From contig OZ244900.1 of assembly GCA_965221595.1 (NCBI GenBank), positions 1-64,000 on the forward strand: DNA of 64,000 bases. Direction: 5' to 3'. A model generated the notes under the pieces. That model did not search any database. It had not been told where the DNA came from and worked only from the letters and a program-made list of their open reading frames with translations. Within the stretch, counting starts at the first letter, position 1, and the number at the start of each line of letters is the position of its first letter. This DNA is from JAAXGX01 sp965221595. Lineage in GTDB: Bacteria > Acidobacteriota > Vicinamibacteria > Vicinamibacterales > UBA8438. The translations under genes and the position numbers were made by a program. Below, one piece after another: positions 37,783 through 45,903 of the stretch.

Positions 37783-38700
37783 TCATGCGCGAATGGCCGC
37801 CTGGCTGACCTCCCACAGGCGCTCTACAGCGGCATCGTCGAGCGCTTCCTCGTTGGGCTGCCGAATGGCGTCCTCGTTGAAGTACTGTCCGCTGACATCG
37901 GCGTACTTCGGCGACAGGGCGACCATGAGAATGCGCTCCGCACCAACGTCCGGGGGCGATGCAAGCCACTTCATCAGCGGCTTCCAGATCCGCTTCACGC
38001 CCGTAATGTCGCGCAGAAGCGCTGTATTGATGAACCCGGGATTGAGGGCATTGACCGTCACTCCCGTGCCGGCAAGGCGGCGCGCCAGGGCGATGGTCGC
38101 CATGTTGGTGGCCAGCTTGGCCTGCGCATAGGAACTCAGCGCAGTCCAGTTGCCTTCAAGCCCAAGATCGTCGAAGTGGATGTGCCCCACGATCTCCGTA
38201 TCGGACGACAGGTTGACGATGCGAGCCGGTGCCGAGGCCTTGATGCGCTCGAGCAGCAGTTGCGTCAGCAGGAACGGGCCGAGGTAGTTGACCACCCAGT
38301 TCATCTCGTGACCGTCAACGGAAACGCTCCGCTCCCACGAATTGACACCGGCGCAGTTGATCAGCAGGTCGATGCGCGGACACTGTTCCAGTAGCGTGCC
38401 TGCGCAGGCGCGGACGCTGGAGAGCGACGCGAGGTCGCACGGGATGGTGACCGCTCGCCCGGCTCCGTTCAACCGGTTCAGCTCGTCAACCGTCCGTGCG
38501 GTCTTCTCCGGATTGCGGCCGAGGATATGCAAGTTCGCGTTCATCTGGGCGAGCCGCTCGACCGCCACGCGCCCCATCCCGTCCGTCCCGCCCGTAAAGA
38601 CGACATGTACGCCGGCCAGGTCGCGCCTCACGGTCTCGACGGGGCGCCTCCTGTGCCGGCGAAACGTCCCGAGCATCATCTGCAGGTTGTTGCTGGACAT
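37783..38700 (-). CDS. Short-chain dehydrogenase/reductase, retinol-dehydrogenase-like
   Basis: 305 residues with an N-terminal amphipathic extension. The nucleotide motif is FTGGTDGMG (variant of TGxxxGIG), then INCAGVN, catalytic Ser in IVNLSSDTE and Tyr/Lys in YAQAK. PGFINTALLRD follows. The architecture matches the WW-domain oxidoreductase/retinol dehydrogenase-like SDRs, NAD(P)-dependent, substrate unknown. It lies 44 bases downstream of mnhG in the same direction and might be read from the antiporter transcript. Confidence 0.9.
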   Translation of the reverse strand: MSSNNLQMMLGTFRRHRRRPVETVRRDLAGVHVVFTGGTDGMGRVAVERLAQMNANLHILGRNPEKTARTVDELNRLNGAGRAVTIPCDLASLSSVRACAGTLLEQCPRIDLLINCAGVNSWERSVSVDGHEMNWVVNYLGPFLLTQLLLERIKASAPARIVNLSSDTEIVGHIHFDDLGLEGNWTALSSYAQAKLATNMATIALARRLAGTGVTVNALNPGFINTALLRDITGVKRIWKPLMKWLASPPDVGAERILMVALSPKYADVSGQYFNEDAIRQPNEEALDDAAVERLWEVSQAAIRA

Positions 38701-38744
38701 CCACTGCTCTCCGATCTGTCGGACGCCCTCGAAAACAGTGCGGG

Positions 38745-39140
38745 TCAGCGCGGCGTCGGGGGCGTGCCGGCGTCGCCGGTCGGGTTATCCCCGGCCCTGC
38801 CGTACCTGCCCTTCCACTCGTCCACGTGTGTCCGGTCCGACAACGGCACGTTCATCCGGTACGCTGCGCGCGCGATGGCGTGGGCGGCAACCGGAGCCGT
38901 TGCCAGCAGGAAGACGATCGTCAGGGCCGCGATGGCGATCTCGGCCGTGTGCCGAAAGTACAGTGCTGCTGCGCCGAATACCAGGCCGACGCCCAGTGTG
39001 CCCGCCTTGGTGGAGGCGTGCATGCGAATGATGACGTCCGGCAGGCGCAGGATGCCGAGTCCGGCGACGAAGAGGAAGAAGCCGCCGGCCAGCAGGCACG
39101 CGGCAACGAGCAGGTCCAACCACGGCCAGTCACCGGCCAT
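38745..39140 (-). CDS. mnhG: Mrp/Mnh cation/proton antiporter subunit G
   Basis: 131 residues with three membrane segments. The family core GLGILRLPDVIIRMHASTKAGTLGV is clear, followed by TAPVAAHAIARAAYR. It ends in a hydrophilic Gly/Pro/Thr tail. MnhG is a small essential subunit of the multisubunit Na+(K+)/H+ antiporter. Its ATG overlaps the end of mnhF by 11 bases. Confidence 0.92.
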   Translation of the reverse strand: MAGDWPWLDLLVAACLLAGGFFLFVAGLGILRLPDVIIRMHASTKAGTLGVGLVFGAAALYFRHTAEIAIAALTIVFLLATAPVAAHAIARAAYRMNVPLSDRTHVDEWKGRYGRAGDNPTGDAGTPPTPR

Positions 39141-39474
39141 CGGTTTCCTCCACCCCCTCGGCAACCCCTCCGGTGCGATCGCGCAACTCGGTCTTGCGCT
39201 CGGCGTACCAGGCGAAGGCGACCGTCGCCAGAAAGGCCACCAGCGCCAGCGCCACGGCAATGTCGAGAAAGCCGGGCTCCGTGTACGTGATCGCCAGGAG
39301 GCCGGCGATGGCGACCGCCAGCACGGTGATGAGGTCGATCGACACGACGCGATCCGGCAGGCTCGGCCCCCGCATGAGGCGTACGAACGCGCAGACCAGC
39401 CCCAGCATGGTCAGGGCCATGGTGAAGTTCACCGCCCACGCGACGATCTGCGACTGCTCCCCCGGTCCCGTCAC
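39130..39474 (-). CDS. mnhF: Mrp/Mnh antiporter subunit F
   Basis: 114 residues, three membrane helices, with FVRLMRGPSLPDRVVSIDLI, the diagnostic MnhF stretch. The start is a GTG whose GTGA overlaps the mnhE stop. The C-terminus is charged and enters mnhG. It is part of the same leftward operon. Confidence 0.92.
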   Translation of the reverse strand: MTGPGEQSQIVAWAVNFTMALTMLGLVCAFVRLMRGPSLPDRVVSIDLITVLAVAIAGLLAITYTEPGFLDIAVALALVAFLATVAFAWYAERKTELRDRTGGVAEGVEETDGR

Positions 39475-39944
39475 TGCATGGCCTCCCCGACCAGGCGTTC
39501 GAAACCCTCCTTGATCCGCCTGCGCGTCTCGTCCGGATCGTCGACGAACATCTCGTGCACGTAGAGCGTCCTGCCGTCGGGGCTGACGTCGAGGCTCAGG
39601 GAACCGGGTGTCAACGAGATGAGATTCGCCAACACGGTGATTTGTATCGGCTCCTCGATGTCCAGCGGCACGGCGATGATGCCGGGGCGCGATTGGTGTC
39701 CGGGTGTGATCACGTCCCATGCGACCTGCAGGCCCGAAACCGTGAGCTCGTACAGAAAGTAGGCTCCCAGACGGGCCGCCAGCAGCGCACGCCTGAAGTA
39801 GGCCGTCTGTCCGAACATGGGGCTCGACAGGCTCAAGGCCGCGAACGCCAGGAGGAAGCCCCCGACGAAGGTCCCCAGGTCGAAGGTGCCGAACAGCGCG
39901 CACCAGCCGCCGGCAAGCAGCAGGTTGATCTGGAAGAGTTTCAT
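39471..39944 (-). CDS. mnhE: Mrp/Mnh antiporter subunit E
   Basis: 157 residues. N-terminal hydrophobic segments (INLLLAGGWCALFGTF) are followed by the cytosolic-type domain with VLANLISLTPGSLSLDVSPD and LYVHEMFVDD, characteristic of MnhE/MrpE. The ATG overlaps the mnhD stop by four bases (ATGA). Confidence 0.93.
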   Translation of the reverse strand: MKLFQINLLLAGGWCALFGTFDLGTFVGGFLLAFAALSLSSPMFGQTAYFRRALLAARLGAYFLYELTVSGLQVAWDVITPGHQSRPGIIAVPLDIEEPIQITVLANLISLTPGSLSLDVSPDGRTLYVHEMFVDDPDETRRRIKEGFERLVGEAMQ

Positions 39945-41479
39945 TCGGCTTCGTCCCCGCTACCGGGCGCGGTGGCCGCAAGACGGTCCCCGCCGAGCAC
40001 GGCTTCCACGTAGTGGGAGGGAGCCATCAGTTCAGTGGCGGCCCGGTCGGCCAGCACGTAGAGCGGCCGGGCGTAGAGACCGATTGCCAGCGTGATGATT
40101 GCCAAAGTCGCAATGGGAGCCAGCAGCAGCCACCGTCGCGCCGGCGCCACCGGCGGCGGCGGCCCGGCGTCGACCGGGCGGGCCTTCCAGAAGGCGTTGA
40201 GCCAGATCTTGGTCATCGAATACACGGTCAGCAGACCCACGATCAACGCGACGCCCGCCATGACGAACTCGTCGCGTTCGATTGAGGCCTGAATCAGCAG
40301 CAGCTTCGCCCAGAAACCGGACAGCGGCGGGAAGCCGGCCAGCGAGAATGCCGGCACGAAGAACAGCGCCGCGAGCAGCGGCCGGTCGCGGTAGAGCCCG
40401 CCGAGCCGCTCGAGGTCGGTCGAGCCGGCCAGCCGATTGACGGCGCCGGAAACGAAGAACAGGTTCGCCTTCACGATGATGTGGTGGATCACGTAAAAGA
40501 TCCCACCCAGCAACCCGAGCGTCGTGAACAGCGCGAGGCCCAGGATCATGTAACCGATCTGGCTGATGATGTGGAACGACAGGATGCGTCTCAACTCGTT
40601 CCGCGAGGCGGCGCCGAGCACGCCGGTGATCATCGTCAGGCCGGCTACCCAAAGCAGCAGCTCATGCGTGTATCCGACGTCGCCGCGGAAGATCAGGGTG
40701 AAGAAACGCATCAGCGCATAGACGCCGACCTTCGTCAGGAGGCCCGAAAAGACGGCTGAAATCGCTGCCTGCGGCGTGTGGTAGCTGGCCGGAAGCCAGA
40801 AGAAGAGCGGAAACACCGCCGACTTCAGGCCGAACGCGATGATGAATACCATGGCGATCAGGGTAAGCAGCCCCTGGTCCTCGACTGTCTGCACCCGCAA
40901 GTGCAGGTCCGCCATGTTGAGTGTGCCCGTCAATCCGTACAGCAGGCCGATGCCGCTCAGCAGCAGAGTCGTTGCAATCAGGTTGAGGGCGGCGTAGCGC
41001 ACGGCTCCGTCCAGTTGTGCGGGGCTGCCTCCCAGCACGAGCAGGGCCAGCGAGGCAATCAGCATGACCTCGAACCAGACGTAGAGATTGAAGACGTCGC
41101 CCGCCAGAAACGCGCCGCACACGCCGGCCAGGAGGGCATGCAGCAACGGATGCAGCGCATGGGAGAGCCGGCCGTGCCGCGTGTCTCCGAGGGCATAGAT
41201 CACGGTGACCAGCCCGATCAGCGCCGAGACGGCGACCATCGCCGCGCTCAGGTGATCCGCCACCAGCGTGATGCCGTAGGGTGCCGGCCAGCGGCCGATC
41301 TGGACCGCCGCGATCCCGTCCCGCCACACGCCCGCCAGCAGGCCCGCGGCCGCGGCAGCCAGGCCGACGGCGCCGACCAGGCTCACGGCGTGTTGCGTCC
41401 GCTCGCTGCCGCGGCCCGCAAAACCGATGACGGCCGCGGCCAACGGAATCACGATCGGACAGACCAGCAACCAGTTCAA
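39941..41479 (-). CDS. mnhD: Mrp/Mnh antiporter subunit D
   Basis: 512 residues, about 14 membrane helices, complex I NuoN/M-like proton channel. Conserved features are WFEVMLIASLALLVL (the key helix-5 Glu), AFGLKSAVFPLFFWLPASYH with its Lys, and IISQIGYMILGLALF. The start is a TTG overlapping the mnhC TGA as TTGA, with no nearby ATG. With MnhA it forms the ion-translocating core. Confidence 0.94.
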   Translation of the reverse strand: MNWLLVCPIVIPLAAAVIGFAGRGSERTQHAVSLVGAVGLAAAAAGLLAGVWRDGIAAVQIGRWPAPYGITLVADHLSAAMVAVSALIGLVTVIYALGDTRHGRLSHALHPLLHALLAGVCGAFLAGDVFNLYVWFEVMLIASLALLVLGGSPAQLDGAVRYAALNLIATTLLLSGIGLLYGLTGTLNMADLHLRVQTVEDQGLLTLIAMVFIIAFGLKSAVFPLFFWLPASYHTPQAAISAVFSGLLTKVGVYALMRFFTLIFRGDVGYTHELLLWVAGLTMITGVLGAASRNELRRILSFHIISQIGYMILGLALFTTLGLLGGIFYVIHHIIVKANLFFVSGAVNRLAGSTDLERLGGLYRDRPLLAALFFVPAFSLAGFPPLSGFWAKLLLIQASIERDEFVMAGVALIVGLLTVYSMTKIWLNAFWKARPVDAGPPPPVAPARRWLLLAPIATLAIITLAIGLYARPLYVLADRAATELMAPSHYVEAVLGGDRLAATAPGSGDEAE

Positions 41480-41868
41480 TCGACCGCCCTCTGCGCCGCG
41501 TCTGCCCCTGCGCCCGCCGACGAGGGTTCCGCGGCCCGCATGCGGTCGGTGTCCATGGTCTCCAGTTCCTGGTAGGTCCGGAAGGCAAGCACCAGTGCGA
41601 ACGTGAGCAGACTGAAGGAGATCACGATTGCGGTCAGCATCAACGCCTGCGGCAACGGGTTCGCGCTGGCGGGGAGGGGCAGGGATTCTCCGGGTGCAAT
41701 CAGCGGCGGCCGGGCGCGAGTCATGCCTCCGCTGGCGAAGATGACCAGATTGGCGGCGTGGGAGAGCAACACCAGCCCGAATATGAATCGCAGGAAGCTG
41801 CGGCTGAGCATCAGATAAACCGTAGCCGCCATCAGGACGCCGACCAGCACCGCGACGAGGGGTTCCAT
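41476..41868 (-). CDS. mnhC: Mrp/Mnh antiporter subunit C
   Basis: 130 residues, three helices, NuoK-like. FLRFIFGLVLLSHAANLVIFASG and ALMLTAIVISFSLLTFALVLAF are the typical MnhC segments. A C-terminal Ala/Glu-rich tail extends into mnhD. The ATG at 41868 (MEPLVAV) suits the family start. The gap from mnhA is 105 bases, the widest inside the operon. Confidence 0.92.
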   Translation of the reverse strand: MEPLVAVLVGVLMAATVYLMLSRSFLRFIFGLVLLSHAANLVIFASGGMTRARPPLIAPGESLPLPASANPLPQALMLTAIVISFSLLTFALVLAFRTYQELETMDTDRMRAAEPSSAGAGADAAQRAVD

Positions 41869-41973
41869 CAGTGATTGCCCTGCTGCCCGCCCGGCTGGCC
41901 CGCCAATCGCCGCCTGCTTCGCTCGGCGCCCAACCAACCGTCGAGGAATCCGCACCGCTTCACGGCGCAGGCC

Positions 41974-44697
41974 TTACTGCTCCTTGATGCCGATGACGAA
42001 GGTCAGCACGGTGCCCACGACGACAAGGTATACGCCGACATCGAACATCACCGGCGTGCCGATTTTCAGTCCCGCCAGGGCCCCCCATTGGCTGGTCAGG
42101 AACGGGGCGGCATCCCGGATCGATCCGACGAAGCCCGATGTGATTGCCACAGCCAGACCGACGGCGCCGACAGCGCGGGGGTCTGCGCGCAACAGCCCGC
42201 GGGCCGCCCGCGGGCCGAAGACGAAAGCATATAGGCTGAACGCGATCGACGCGACCAGCCCGCCGACGAAGCCACCGCCCGGTTGGTCGTGGCCCCGCAG
42301 CAGCAGGAACACGGAGAACACGAGAATCAACGGGACCAGTCGACGCGTGGTCTCCCGCAGGATCAGGGTATTCATCGTGCTGCCGCGCCACGCCTGGAAG
42401 CGCCCTGCCACGCCCCCCGCGTCCGGCAGCGTCCCGCCGTTCCGCCGCCGGGACTTCGGCAACAGGAGGACGAAAACCGCCGCCCCGGCAATCGCGAGCA
42501 CCGTGATCTCTCCCAGGGTGTCGAGAGCGCGGAAATCGACCAGGATCACGTTGACGATGTTCCGGCCTTGACCGCCCGGCACGGCGGTGCGCTCGAAGTA
42601 CTCCCTGAGATCCGGCTGGGGAGGCGACCCGGTGACGGCGAGCAGGGCCAGGGTGACGCTGACCCCGACCGCGGCGGCGACGATGCCGTTGCGCCAGCGC
42701 ACGGGTCGCGAGGGCCGGATCTCGTTCCTGAAGTCGGGGAGCTTGAGCAGTACGATGGCAACGATGACCGTGACCAGCGTTTCGACGATCATCTGTGTCA
42801 TCGCGACGTCCGGGGCTCCGAAGGAGAGGAAGATCAGCGCCGTGGCAACCCCTACGACGCCGAGCGCGCAGATCCCGAGCAGACGCGACTTGCAACGGAT
42901 GATCACGACCGCCGCCGCGGCAATCAGGGCGGCCAGCGACCACTCGAGCAGCGTGGCGTCCGCCAATCCCGCTGGCCAGCGGACGACGTTCTTGATCCAG
43001 AGCGTCACGGCCAGACTCAACCCCAGCGTGGCGAAGACGATCAGCAGATAGTGCCGCTGGACGCCGGACTGCAGGCGACGGGTCTGCCAGGCGGCGACGG
43101 CGGCGATGCCGTGCATGGCCGCGTCGTACGCGCGGTCGCCGCTCAGCGGAAGCAGGCGCCGGCAACCCGCGAGCGCCTGCGCGACCGCTGCCCGCTGCCG
43201 GAATCCGAGGACCGCCGCGGCCAGTGTCGCGAGGGTCAGCGCCAGGGCCGCGCCCGTGCTGTGCCAGGGAGCGGGATCGGCAGGCAGGGGCTGGCCGGTC
43301 ACCACCGTTGCGGCGGGCACGAGCAGGCTCGTGAACGGGAACGCCGGTGACAGCCCCCAGTAGACGCCGACCGCACCGAGCACGACCGGCCCGCACCAGA
43401 GCGCCCAATGGCCTTCCCGCCCCGGCTTGCGATAGTCGGGGCGCGGACCGAAGAACGGGGTGATGGCAAGCACCATCGCCACGGTCGCAACCGGCGCGGC
43501 GGCCAGCAGCACCGCCCACGGCAGCCAGGCGGCGGCGCCGGACGCCAGGCCGACGGTGTACAGGAGCTCCTTGCCGATGAACCCCACCGACGGCGGCAGG
43601 CCGGCCATCGACACGGCCGCGGCCACCGCGGCGGCGAAGGTGACGGGCATGGCCTGCCGCAGACCGCCGAGCTGCGTCAGGTCGCGGGTGCCGGTCGACT
43701 TCTCGATGGTCCCGGCAACCAGGAACAGGGCCGCCTTGTAGAGGGCATGCGCGACCAGGAATGCCAGTGCCGCCAGGACGCCCCGCGACGGCTCGCCCTG
43801 CCCCGCGACGGGCGGCAATCCGAGGAACATGACACACACGCCGAGTGCCATGATCGTGGTGTAGGCCAGCACCTGCTTCAGGTCGGACTTGCCCAGCGCC
43901 ACGAACGCCGAGTACACCGCCGTCACCGCCCCTACGACGGTCAGCGTCTCCATCCAGAGCGCGGTACCGCCCAGGATTGGCGTCAGGCGGGCCAGCAGGA
44001 ACAAGCCGGCCTTGACCATCGTCGCCGAGTGCAGGTAAGCCGAGACCGGCGTTGGGGCCGCCATGGCGTTGGGCAGCCAGAAGTGGAACGGGAACTGCGC
44101 CGACTTGGTGAAGGCGCCGAGCAGCACCAGAACGACGACTGCCGTGTACTGCGGGTGATCGGCGAAGGTCTCCGGGGCGGCCAGCATTTCCCGCAGGCTG
44201 AACGTGCCGACCGCCTGGCCCAGGACGACGAAGCCGGCCAGCATCGCCAGGGCGCCCGCACCGGTGACGAGCAACCCCTGCAGCGCGGAGCGCCTGGCCG
44301 CGGCGCTCTCGTGCGAGTAGCCGATGAGCAGGAACGACGTGATCGTGGTGAGTTCCCAGAAGACGAACAGCGCGATGAGGTTGTCGGCCAGCACCAGGCC
44401 GAGCATCGCCAACATGAAGCTGACGAGAAAGAGCGTGAACCGGCCACGTTGCCGATAGCCCTGCATGTACTCGGCGGCGAAGAGGAGGATGAACGCGCCG
44501 ATGCCGGTGATCAGCAGGGCGAACAGCAGACTCAGGCCGTCGACGACGAAATCGAGGTCGACGCCCTGCTGCGGCAGCCACGCCGTTTCCCAGACGAGGA
44601 CTTCGCCGCCGGCGACGGCCGGAATCAGCGTGCAGAACCACACGAAGAGCACGACGGGCAGGACGACGACCAGACGCACGTACAACGGGTTCGTCAC
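41974..44697 (-). CDS. mnhA: Mrp/Mnh antiporter fused subunits A and B
   Basis: About 907 residues. Residues up to about 770 are MnhA: a NuoL-like core (FWELTTITSFLLIGYSHES, FPFHFWLPNAM, TIMALGVCVMFLG) plus the NuoJ-like and DUF4040 segments (FGAPDVAMTQMIVETL). The last 140 residues (LILRETTRRLVPLILVFSVF, GHDQPGGGFVGGLV) are a MnhB domain, so subunit B is fused and no separate mnhB exists. The GTG at 44697 follows GAGGA by seven bases; GTG 44736 is an alternative. This is the first gene of the antiporter operon, used for pH and Na+ homeostasis. Confidence 0.93.
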   Translation of the reverse strand: MTNPLYVRLVVVLPVVLFVWFCTLIPAVAGGEVLVWETAWLPQQGVDLDFVVDGLSLLFALLITGIGAFILLFAAEYMQGYRQRGRFTLFLVSFMLAMLGLVLADNLIALFVFWELTTITSFLLIGYSHESAAARRSALQGLLVTGAGALAMLAGFVVLGQAVGTFSLREMLAAPETFADHPQYTAVVVLVLLGAFTKSAQFPFHFWLPNAMAAPTPVSAYLHSATMVKAGLFLLARLTPILGGTALWMETLTVVGAVTAVYSAFVALGKSDLKQVLAYTTIMALGVCVMFLGLPPVAGQGEPSRGVLAALAFLVAHALYKAALFLVAGTIEKSTGTRDLTQLGGLRQAMPVTFAAAVAAAVSMAGLPPSVGFIGKELLYTVGLASGAAAWLPWAVLLAAAPVATVAMVLAITPFFGPRPDYRKPGREGHWALWCGPVVLGAVGVYWGLSPAFPFTSLLVPAATVVTGQPLPADPAPWHSTGAALALTLATLAAAVLGFRQRAAVAQALAGCRRLLPLSGDRAYDAAMHGIAAVAAWQTRRLQSGVQRHYLLIVFATLGLSLAVTLWIKNVVRWPAGLADATLLEWSLAALIAAAAVVIIRCKSRLLGICALGVVGVATALIFLSFGAPDVAMTQMIVETLVTVIVAIVLLKLPDFRNEIRPSRPVRWRNGIVAAAVGVSVTLALLAVTGSPPQPDLREYFERTAVPGGQGRNIVNVILVDFRALDTLGEITVLAIAGAAVFVLLLPKSRRRNGGTLPDAGGVAGRFQAWRGSTMNTLILRETTRRLVPLILVFSVFLLLRGHDQPGGGFVGGLVASIAFSLYAFVFGPRAARGLLRADPRAVGAVGLAVAITSGFVGSIRDAAPFLTSQWGALAGLKIGTPVMFDVGVYLVVVGTVLTFVIGIKEQ

Positions 44698-44846
44698 ACT
44701 CGATTCCTCGGGCTGCCGATCGGCGCGGTCGACCACGGTCTACCTGGCGCGCTTCCCATCGCTCCACGGTAACACGTGCGCGCGGACCCCTGGCGACCCC
44801 AGGCGCGCTCAACCACCGAGGCGGGCGGGACGAGCATGGCGGCGCC

Positions 44847-44990
44847 GACGATGCGCTGGACCCAGCTTCGGGTCCGTGTCGGCTGGACGAACAGGTACAG
44901 CCCGTTGCCGTCGGCGTGGCGTCTGGGCGGCGCGGAACGGACGAAGGCGGCTGAGAGCGCCTTGTCGGAATGCCATCCTACTGCACGAGT
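44847..44990 (-). pseudogene. Remnant of a tyrosine-integrase Arm DNA-binding domain
   Basis: On the minus strand LSAAFVRSAPPRRHADGNGL, then YLFVQPTRTRSW and VQRIV, matches the N-terminal Arm (DUF4102) domain of P4/lambda-type integrases. The match ends abruptly and the catalytic Arg-His-Arg-Tyr domain is absent. It lies in the 325-base spacer between mnhA and mrr, which has no other gene. It is a probable scar of a former island. Confidence 0.55.
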
Positions 44991-45022
44991 CCACTCGCCG
45001 GCTGCACCCTTCCGCCGGTGGC

Positions 45023-45895
45023 TCACTCGTCAGGGAAATAGTCTGCATCGATCCGCTTCAGCTCATAGGTCGCATCCGTCCTGACTCCAACGCCATGGTC
45101 GATCATGAGTTCCGCGAGCTGCTGGCCGCTGATGAGAATCACCTTGGTGTCGATTCGGCCGGCGTAGTCCACCGCCTCCCGAGAGAACGTGGATGTCGTA
45201 ATGAAGACGCCCTTGCGCGCTCGTCGTCCCTGCAGCGCCCCGGCAAATCTCTGGACCTCCGGTCGCCCCACCGTGTTCTCCCACCGCTTCGCCTGGATGT
45301 AGATGATGTCCAGCCCGAGACGATCTTCCTTGATGATCCCGTCGATTCCTTCGTCGCCAGCCTGTCCGATGGCCTCTCCGGCATCCTTCCTCGAGCCGCC
45401 GTAACCCATCCGTACGAGCACGTCCACGACCAGGCTCTCGAAAAACGTGGGAGACGCCTGCTTGACCTGGTCCAGCAGGTCCACGGCGAGATTCTTCCGG
45501 AGGGTCTCGTAGGCGTCCTGCAGGGCCTCGTCCGGTCCTACAGGCGGCGGATCGTCGCCATCAGGCGGCGGCTCCACGCCACCAAAGTGCCGAAGGGATC
45601 TCGCGTCGACTCGTGCGGGGTTGCTCTCAAGGAAACGCCGACCCAGCTCGGTGATCTGGAACATCCCGCGCCCCGGGTCCTCCAACAGGCCGAGCTGCTT
45701 CAGGCGGCGACGTGCGAACGAGACACGGTAGTAGAGCCGCGGTCGACCATTCGGCATGACCTCGCGACGTTCGTCCTTGGTGAGGCGAAGGCGATCGGCC
45801 AGGAGCTCGACCGCATCCCGAAACCGGAGTGTACCTGCGTCCGCTGCCAACTGAAGCAGGGGCAGCATGGCGGATTGAATGTCCGGGATCGCCAC
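45023..45895 (-). CDS. mrr: Mrr-family type IV restriction endonuclease
   Basis: 290 residues. The N-terminal winged-helix Mrr_N domain (IPDIQSAMLPLLQLAADAG, then RRRLKQLGLLEDPGRGMFQI) is followed by the PD-(D/E)xK-like Mrr catalytic domain, with DEGIDGIIKEDRLGLDIIYI, QAKRW and FITTSTFSREAVDYA. Mrr enzymes cut DNA carrying foreign methylation. The start is GTG 45895 with GAGG five bases before it, eight bases after the stop of PQQ paralogue 3, so it probably shares that transcript. The adjoining integrase scar suggests acquisition by transfer. Confidence 0.92.
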   Translation of the reverse strand: MAIPDIQSAMLPLLQLAADAGTLRFRDAVELLADRLRLTKDERREVMPNGRPRLYYRVSFARRRLKQLGLLEDPGRGMFQITELGRRFLESNPARVDARSLRHFGGVEPPPDGDDPPPVGPDEALQDAYETLRKNLAVDLLDQVKQASPTFFESLVVDVLVRMGYGGSRKDAGEAIGQAGDEGIDGIIKEDRLGLDIIYIQAKRWENTVGRPEVQRFAGALQGRRARKGVFITTSTFSREAVDYAGRIDTKVILISGQQLAELMIDHGVGVRTDATYELKRIDADYFPDE

Positions 45896-45903
45896 TATTT
45901 CCT

